Origin: Watersipora subatra
Lineage: Eukaryota > Bryozoa > Gymnolaemata > Cheilostomatida > Watersiporidae
Length of the DNA stretch: 64,000 bases
Assembly: GCF_963576615.1 (NCBI RefSeq)
Contig: NC_088714.1
Span: forward strand, 6,612,670 to 6,676,669
Direction: 5' to 3'
Part shown: positions 59,031 to 64,000 of the stretch, one piece after another
Layout: each line of letters starts with the position of its first letter
How positions within the stretch are numbered: position 1 is the first letter of the stretch
Program-made: the position numbers and the translations under genes
Notes under the pieces: model-generated
Seen by the model: only the letters and a program-made list of their open reading frames with translations
Database searches by the model: none
What the model was told of the DNA's origin: nothing

Positions 59031-59428
59031 GAAATTCTCTCTGAATCCTCCGACTAATAAAAGATAAAAAAGAGCAGGACTTAATGGGGCATGCAGAGTC
59101 ACACTACACTCAATGACAGGCTTAAACATGCTTATGCTGAACTGCAAACTAAAATTAATGGATTGTCTGCAGCGATACCTTTAAACTGCCAAGTTTTTAA
59201 CCAGGAACCATTTGATCAATCTACAGAACCTGCTAGAAGCTGTATACACCATAATTAAAAAAGCCCAGAAAAAAATCAGGCACTAAGATAGAGAAGAACC
59301 ACCTTTGTACACACCTGATGACTGCATATGGCTGTTTAGCAGGCAGTGGAGGAGTGGGAAAACCCAAAACTGTAAAACAAGTTTGGTGAACTTTCTGTGA
59401 TTACGAAAGCTTGCTTAACTGTTTACAG

Positions 59429-59620
59429 GTGACCAAAAAGTTATTGAAATACCTGTGCAGTGTACAGTTCACCATTCAGACTGATTATCAGCCTCTGGTA
59501 TCAACAATGCAAAGTAATAGAAAAAGAGAACATCAGAGTTAGGAGAAGGGCGATGAATTTCTAGAACTTCGGATACAAAGTAGAAGCTATATGCTTGCAT
59601 GTACACACTACTGTTGCCGA
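59429..59620 (+). pseudogene. Ty3/gypsy RNase H fragment
   Basis: Reads TKKLLKYLCSVQFTIQTDYQ PLVSTM, then a stop, RRRAMNF, a stop and NFGYKVEAI. This is the gypsy-type pol block in which (F/Y)TIxTDHxPL is followed by R.R.M.F..Y.VE. Several stops and frame changes mean the element is dead. LTRs were not identified. Confidence 0.7.
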
Positions 59621-60457
59621 GGTAAGTTTAATTTTACTAAGCTAGAATACTGGCACAAAATATATTAACACCAGTTGTTGCTAACAAGTTCAGCTGCATG
59701 TAACTGGAATGACAGTCATCTCTGACTTCCTGGAGTTTTTTGAAATTTCAAATTGCCGCAATGACATTTCGTCATAGCAACTCGAGAAAATTTCAACGCA
59801 AGACGGCTACAAATAATTTGGATAACTCATTTTAAGGTTTGATGGGAAAACTGGATGCCCTTACAAATGCCCAAGTGACATTTGCAATGACCTAGCAACA
59901 TAAAGTAAGCGAGGTAGGATCGGGAAAAGGAGTTGAAGCTAGCTTACTTAAAAGTGGCAGAAAAATTAGTTCAGCTCTCGCCACCTTTGATTGTAGCACA
60001 TAAAGAATAGCACTGTAGAGAATATTTTACTAACCAAGCTGGCTAGCCAGCAGAAGAAACACCTTTGAAGTTGCATGACAAGTTTTTCAGGCTGATGGAA
60101 ACGCCAACAGGTCGCATGTCTTAACACTTTCTACTCGAAGCCCGTCAAAGCCCGTAAAACACGCATTGTCTCAGCATACGGATCCCAAAAATCCCGAAAT
60201 AATTCAGTCTTTGATAGACTTTAAAAATATTTTATTTATTAAAAAAAGCAGTAAAAATTAAAATTAATAATTTCATCAATTTTTGTAAGCTTTGCACTAC
60301 TGTTTTGAGGCTATAAATAATCTCTAATATGCATGTGCAAGGCGAACACGTTGTAAATAATTGATCTTTTTTAAAAAGCTATTCATCACGAACGTACGCG
60401 ATTGCTCAAGCTCAGCCAAAAAAGTTTGTTTAGAGGAAGACAGGGACTAGTTTAGAA

Positions 60458-61215
60458 GTGAGGAAGAGGATACTAGGTCAGAAGAATGTGGGGAAAACGA
60501 TTGGAAATGAAATAGAAGATCAACAGAGTGAATTGGATTGCGAAAGTGAGACTGAAACGCCCAGCGATGAAACAGGGAATAATGACGGATATCAAAGAGG
60601 AGCTGATGTAAAACCAAAAGAATTAAATTTTGATGACACCTTGGCAAGATTATAAGTTCCAATTCTTAAACAGGTGAGTGTTTTTATTATTTAAAGCTTT
60701 TTATAACATCGGCCATTATAAATGTTATATTTAAAAAAACGAATAAATATTGCCTTCGAAAACATTGCGATGCTTCGGAGCCTGTAGATGTTAAATACAT
60801 TTGGTGAGTTATTAGTTTAGTTTTGGGTATAAGTATTCTCAAAAAGCCTACTCTGTTGTCTTACTGGTCCGCAATCCTTTGTTGTCTATGCTGATTTTTA
60901 ATAAAATTAAAAATAGGCAGAAAAATAGAAGCAAGTTTTCTTTTTACTGTGCTTTCACTGGCAATTTTATAGACCCTGGTGGGAATAGTTTGTTCAAGTT
61001 AGAAAATGTTTTTGCCATGATATGGGACTGTTTATATTCTTTTTTGATGCCTGGTAAACTTATATTTATAGATGAAAGCTTGCTGGCTTGGAAAGAATGA
61101 CTCAGCTTCAAGAGGTATATTCCATTTCACCCATCTAGATTTGGAATAAAGTTTTTGCTCTCTGATGCTGTCTCTGGCTATGTGCGCAAGTTGTCTGTAT
61201 ACACGGGCGATGAAT
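60458..61215 (+). pseudogene. piggyBac-type transposase, truncated and interrupted
   Basis: An acidic frame (60,458-60,655; EIEDQQSELDCESETE) resembles the disordered N-terminus of piggyBac-like transposases. At 60,879-61,100 a second frame reads FSFYCAFTGNFIDPGGNSLF, then MPGKLIFIDESLLAWKE and a stop. The same frame continues LSFKRYIPFHPSRFGIKFFL, then SDAVSGYVRKLSVYTGDE before further stops. IDExLxxxK...FKxYIP.xPxxxGIKxFxLxDxxxGYVxxxxxYTG is the block around the second catalytic Asp of the DDD triad. Most of the catalytic domain is missing between and after these pieces. Termini with TTAA were not located. Confidence 0.8.
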
Positions 61216-61599
61216 AAGAGTAAGCTAAAGGTACTGGCAGCAGGAGTCACTTGTGGAATATCTTTGTGCAAGTCATGTTTTGATCCTTAGTATGCTAACT
61301 ATATTTATTTACAAATTAAATTTTCTTTAGTTTCTGCAAACGCTTAATTGCTTGGTGTTGCTAGCTTTTGTACATAAATTTGCTGGAATGTCATAATATG
61401 TTGTATTTATTGTGCATTGGTATGTTGTTTTTGTTGCCAAGTGCCCTCATCAAAGCACCCACCTAATAAAAGTGTTCAGTTCTCATATTGTTCTGAAATC
61501 TAGCAGAATGATTTCTCCATGATTTGATGTTTCTGTTCATAATAAATGTTGCTTCCTGTCTTTTAATGCTTCACATAATGTGTGAATACATGATCAACA

Positions 61600-62690
61600 C
61601 TCAATTTTTCTTGTACACAACCAGTTAATCTTTGCTGCAGCACATATGAATCTGTGCAATGAGTTCATATGCAAAATTGACACATAAATCTATAAGTTCA
61701 AAAAAACACTTAAACAACTGACAGCAAAAAATCATAACTGCGAATATACAAATCCCAAGTTGCAAAGTCTTTGCAAGCTGCGTAAAGGAAAAAATTTCAG
61801 CCTGTAAGAGAATATCTCAGCTTTCAGATGCATATTTATTTGCAGCTTCATGCCAATTTGCACGAGAGTTATAGCAGAGATTTAGCGGCTATGTTGGATA
61901 ACTGTTGCACTGCTTAGGCCTATCGCCATGGTGTCATGAGCATTTTGAAGGTCTGCCCGCGCAATGCACAGGAGCGCCTAACTCAACTTAAGATGTTCTT
62001 GGAAAAACAATTAATTTTGCTAACTCTTGCAAACATATGACACTATGCAGATGCTAATCAGAAATCATTTTCACAGAGTTGTTGCTTCTAAAAATGTATT
62101 TGTTATCGGTATTTTATGATAGAAAGGTGACAACTTCGGCAAATCAGAAATTTGACTGAAATATTCACAGACGATTTGCAATGAATAAATGGCAGCCTGT
62201 AGAAAAATTTCTTTACTTTCTATTGCTAATTGATTTATAGCTCCATGTCAATTTCCATGTAAGTTATAGCGGTTTAGGCGACCATGTCAGGTCTCCATTT
62301 TTCATTTGGGTCACACACTAAGAATTTCGAGTGGAACTCCCGTAATGCATCAGAGCTCATAACTCCACTTTTAAAGCTCTTCGACAACCGATTGATTTTG
62401 CAAATTGTTGTGAACCTGTGAATCCGTGCAAGTATGATTTATGCAACATTTTCAACTACTTTTGTCAACAAGAAAAATGCAATGGGAAATGTGAATATAA
62501 AAACTTCATTGCTTCAACAAATTGAGCCATTTGCTGGAATGCATTTGCAAGCTATCTGCATAAGAAAAATATCAACTTGTAGAAAAGATTCCCAGCTTTT
62601 TTATGCATGTTAATTTATGTAACTACCACAATTGTAATGTAAGTTATAGCAGTTTTGATACAGTCATGTCGAAGGCTCAAATCGCCTTAG
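61600..62690. repeat. Diverged tandem repeat, ~385-bp unit, about 2.7 copies
   Basis: Three successive units align through recurrent landmarks: AGCCTGTA/AACTTGTA at 61,798, 62,193 and 62,575; GTTATAGC at about 61,869, 62,264 and 62,645; and, in the first two, CGCAATGCACAGGAGC versus CGTAATGCATCAGAGC. Spacings are 395 and 382 bases. Units are well diverged, so the array is old. No coding content is seen. Confidence 0.75.
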
Positions 62691-63830
62691 TAACTTCCTC
62701 CATACGCTCGTACTTTCCCAGCCATAAGCGAGGCGTATTGAAAGGGTTAAAGATGGCTAGCAATTCTTCATTTGCTACCAAGGCATCATAAGTTTGCCGG
62801 GTGTCTGCAGTAAAGACTGGGCATGCCTCTAAGCGACCAGCGAACATCACTCCTCAGTCTTTGCACCATCAGCCAAAGCAATGAAGATGAAATTGCCATG
62901 GCTCCTACTCTGCCTGCTAACCAGAGATGGCCTAAGAAGATTGTCAGTTTTTGCTGACGCAGAAAAAATGATGACATAATAGCTGCACGAAAGGGCTGTA
63001 ATGACCACTGCAACATTTACCGGTTCACCCCAAAAACCACCATTCATGGAATACAGCATTTTGCCATTTCGTTTTCCCCTTTTTTGTGGCAACACATGTC
63101 ACTGGACTAGCTGCTACAACACCGGGAACACCATAAGACACATGACACCTAACCAGATCCTGATTTGGTAGACTGGCTAGAATAGATAGTTTTTGGTCAA
63201 CCAAGGTCTTCACCTGCAGCACATAATGGTGTCCTGCACTTTCACTTTGATTAAAACAAGCCAACTCTGGCAAAGATCACCTAAATAGATGACAAGCCTA
63301 AAAAGTGGCGTTCCTCAGCTACCACACTTCAGCCTAGCCCAAAAACTCTCTAGCATCTTAAACGCTAGCAGAGCGATGAGGTGTCACTCAGCTTCCAGGC
63401 CTTGGAGAACTCTAAAATGACATGCTGGGCAGTTTTGCAAAAGTGGAGATGTCTGAGTCAATGTGGCTGAGGCTATGTAAGGTATTGTTGTTAAAGGCTA
63501 AATCAAGTTCACTGAGTAAGTGCTGCTGGTTGATGAAATTAGCCATGGAGAGCACAGGACTCGGCAGCGCAGGGCCTGGGCTAGGCTTGCTCTACTACCT
63601 AAGTTTGAATTAGGGACCAGTGCTTCCGATGTAGAAGAGTGAGTGCTGGGAGCCATCTGGCCTTGTGTTCAAGCCAGCTTAGGACTTGATTCAGCGAAGC
63701 TACCAAAAAGAGAAGAACAAAGAGACCAACTTTGCACTCAATGGTAGAGGCAATGGCACAGCTTGCTCTGCCAGAGTGCTTATTGAAGAAGCACTGCAAG
63801 CAAGAAGCAGAGCTCATACGTTATCTCTAT
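62690..63830 (-). other. GC-richer segment with overlapping minus-strand frames, unclassified
   Basis: Minus-strand frames join loosely: ANFINQQHLLSELDLAFNNN upstream (about 63,560), then LACFNQSESAGHHYVLQVKT (63,273-63,025), then VNVAVVITALSC and onward. Stops and frame changes interrupt them. Composition and disrupted frames suggest a decayed element or pseudogene. I cannot name a family, and the window ends nearby. Confidence 0.3.
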
Positions 63831-64000
63831 ATGTGGGGTTTCTTTTACATGCATAATGCTGTCATAAAAATACATAAATATATGCATATTTCACTACTAT
63901 TGTGCAGTTTATCTGATATTGATGATTGACTGCCAAGGCATCTGTCAGATTTTCCTTATGGTGTTTTAGTCAATGAATTAGGTACTTGCATTTTATACTT

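Overview
The window is AT-rich animal DNA. Coding exons are short and bounded by GT-AG introns, the spacer is long and rich in microsatellites and minisatellites, and there are remnants of LINE, Ty3/gypsy, piggyBac, Helitron and MITE-like elements. Receptor exons encoding WSC, sushi and fibronectin-III-like modules on phase-1 introns indicate a metazoan. The retroelement types would suit a lophotrochozoan such as a bryozoan or mollusc, but that placement is a guess. I see no bacterial operons, rRNA or intact tRNA.

Left part (1-28 kb). A MITE-like element lies at 1.7-2.4 kb, with satellites at 0.36, 5.3 and 9.5 kb. The main content is a dispersed tandem family of four very small genes, all on the + strand (8.0, 11.3, 20.3 and 27.6 kb). 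Each has a single coding exon whose ATG sits a few bases after a splice acceptor; where visible, a non-coding 5' exon precedes it. The proteins are 74-79 residues and share a Cys-Lys-Lys-Met motif followed by a QVWVYxGxxIRxV-like strand pair. Three of the four have an Arg-Arg then Ser-rich tail. I do not recognise the family; it is the best candidate here for something undescribed.

Middle part (28-47 kb). After a 44-bp minisatellite (31.4 kb) comes a degenerate copy of a receptor tail (34.4-34.7 kb). Next is a six-exon minus-strand gene (46449 to 36899) that I could assemble with consistent intron phases. It encodes a 355-residue type I membrane protein: signal peptide, one WSC domain, Thr/Ser/Pro-rich stalk, membrane helix, and a tyrosine-containing tail. 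Its largest intron contains a LINE 3' end, long TA repeats and another repeat element.

Right part (47-64 kb). A decayed Helitron-like element with a coding remnant (50.4-52.3 kb) has an internally deleted relative at 25.1-26.4 kb. Then come minus-strand exons of a second receptor: a sushi domain, then a membrane helix with a phosphotyrosine-motif tail, and possibly a fibronectin-III-like exon further upstream. From about 56.9 kb to the end the DNA is mostly mobile-element debris: a gypsy RNase H piece, a broken piggyBac transposase, a ~385-bp tandem repeat, and unclassified GC-richer blocks.

The two receptor genes share an architecture (cysteine-rich extracellular module, single helix, tyrosine motifs) and a strand, which suggests surface recognition and signalling roles. 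Nothing in the sequence links them to the small gene family.
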